8,152 nt of DNA from an uncultured Actinomycetes bacterium (GTDB taxonomy: Bacteria; Actinomycetota; Thermoleophilia; Miltoncostaeales; Miltoncostaeaceae). Where the stretch lies: NCBI GenBank assembly GCA_903928615.1, contig CAIYRJ010000331.1, positions 1-8,152 on the forward strand, read 5' to 3'. The position numbers were made by a program, and so were the translations under genes. Shown here piece by piece: positions 5,727-8,152 of this stretch. Each line of letters opens with the position of its first letter. Position 1 is the first letter of the stretch. The notes under the pieces were generated by a model. It searched no databases and had not been told where the DNA came from. It worked only from the letters and a program-made list of their open reading frames with translations.

Positions 5727-8152
<2,426 letters not shown>

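Overview
This is a GC-rich chromosomal window with closely packed genes, several GTG starts and strong G/C codon preference. It carries housekeeping and cell-envelope genes typical of an actinomycete-like bacterium: an NAD-dependent ligase, a D,D-peptidase with a secretion signal, a secreted lipoprotein metallopeptidase and a tRNA-Pro without an encoded CCA end. I would place it in Actinomycetota, perhaps a deep-branching or uncultured lineage, but this is inferred from composition and gene style only. No transposase, integrase, phage gene, CRISPR array or obvious accessory island is visible.

Layout. (1) At 1-825 (+) is the 3' part of a YpfJ-type zinc metallopeptidase with a lipobox. It converges on a two-gene minus-strand unit: a carbon-nitrogen hydrolase (2256-3068) followed 11 bp later by an RlmD-type, iron-sulfur 23S rRNA m5U methyltransferase (862-2244). 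One perfect inverted repeat at 836-866 separates the converging genes and contains the methyltransferase stop codon. (2) A small Nfu-type iron-sulfur carrier (3122-3358, +) diverges from the hydrolase. It converges on a CoA-binding-domain protein (3355-3786, -), and the two stop codons overlap in the tetramer CTAG. Just upstream of the CoA-binding gene, on the same strand, is tRNA-Pro(CGG) (3821-3894), flanked by an 11-bp inverted repeat. (3) At 4118-4315 (+) is a 65-residue protein of unknown function with a possible helix-turn-helix, between a leader hairpin and a terminator-like hairpin. (4) A dacB-type D-Ala-D-Ala carboxypeptidase/endopeptidase follows (4377-5669, +). (5) On the minus strand, a HAD phosphatase (partial, 7874-8152) overlaps ligA (5727-7877) by ATGA. 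LigA carries an unusual basic, low-complexity N-terminal tail.

How the genes relate. The Nfu carrier could supply iron-sulfur clusters, and RlmD next to it needs one, so the divergent arrangement may have functional sense, although neighbourhood is the only evidence. The rest looks like ordinary core genome: peptidoglycan remodelling (DacB), DNA joining (LigA), metabolite repair or dephosphorylation (nitrilase-like enzyme, HAD) and translation (tRNA-Pro, RlmD). I did not find a clear novel multi-gene system. The most interesting points are the 65-residue orphan with its two hairpins, the paired leader and trailer around the tRNA that precedes a coding gene, and the LigA tail.
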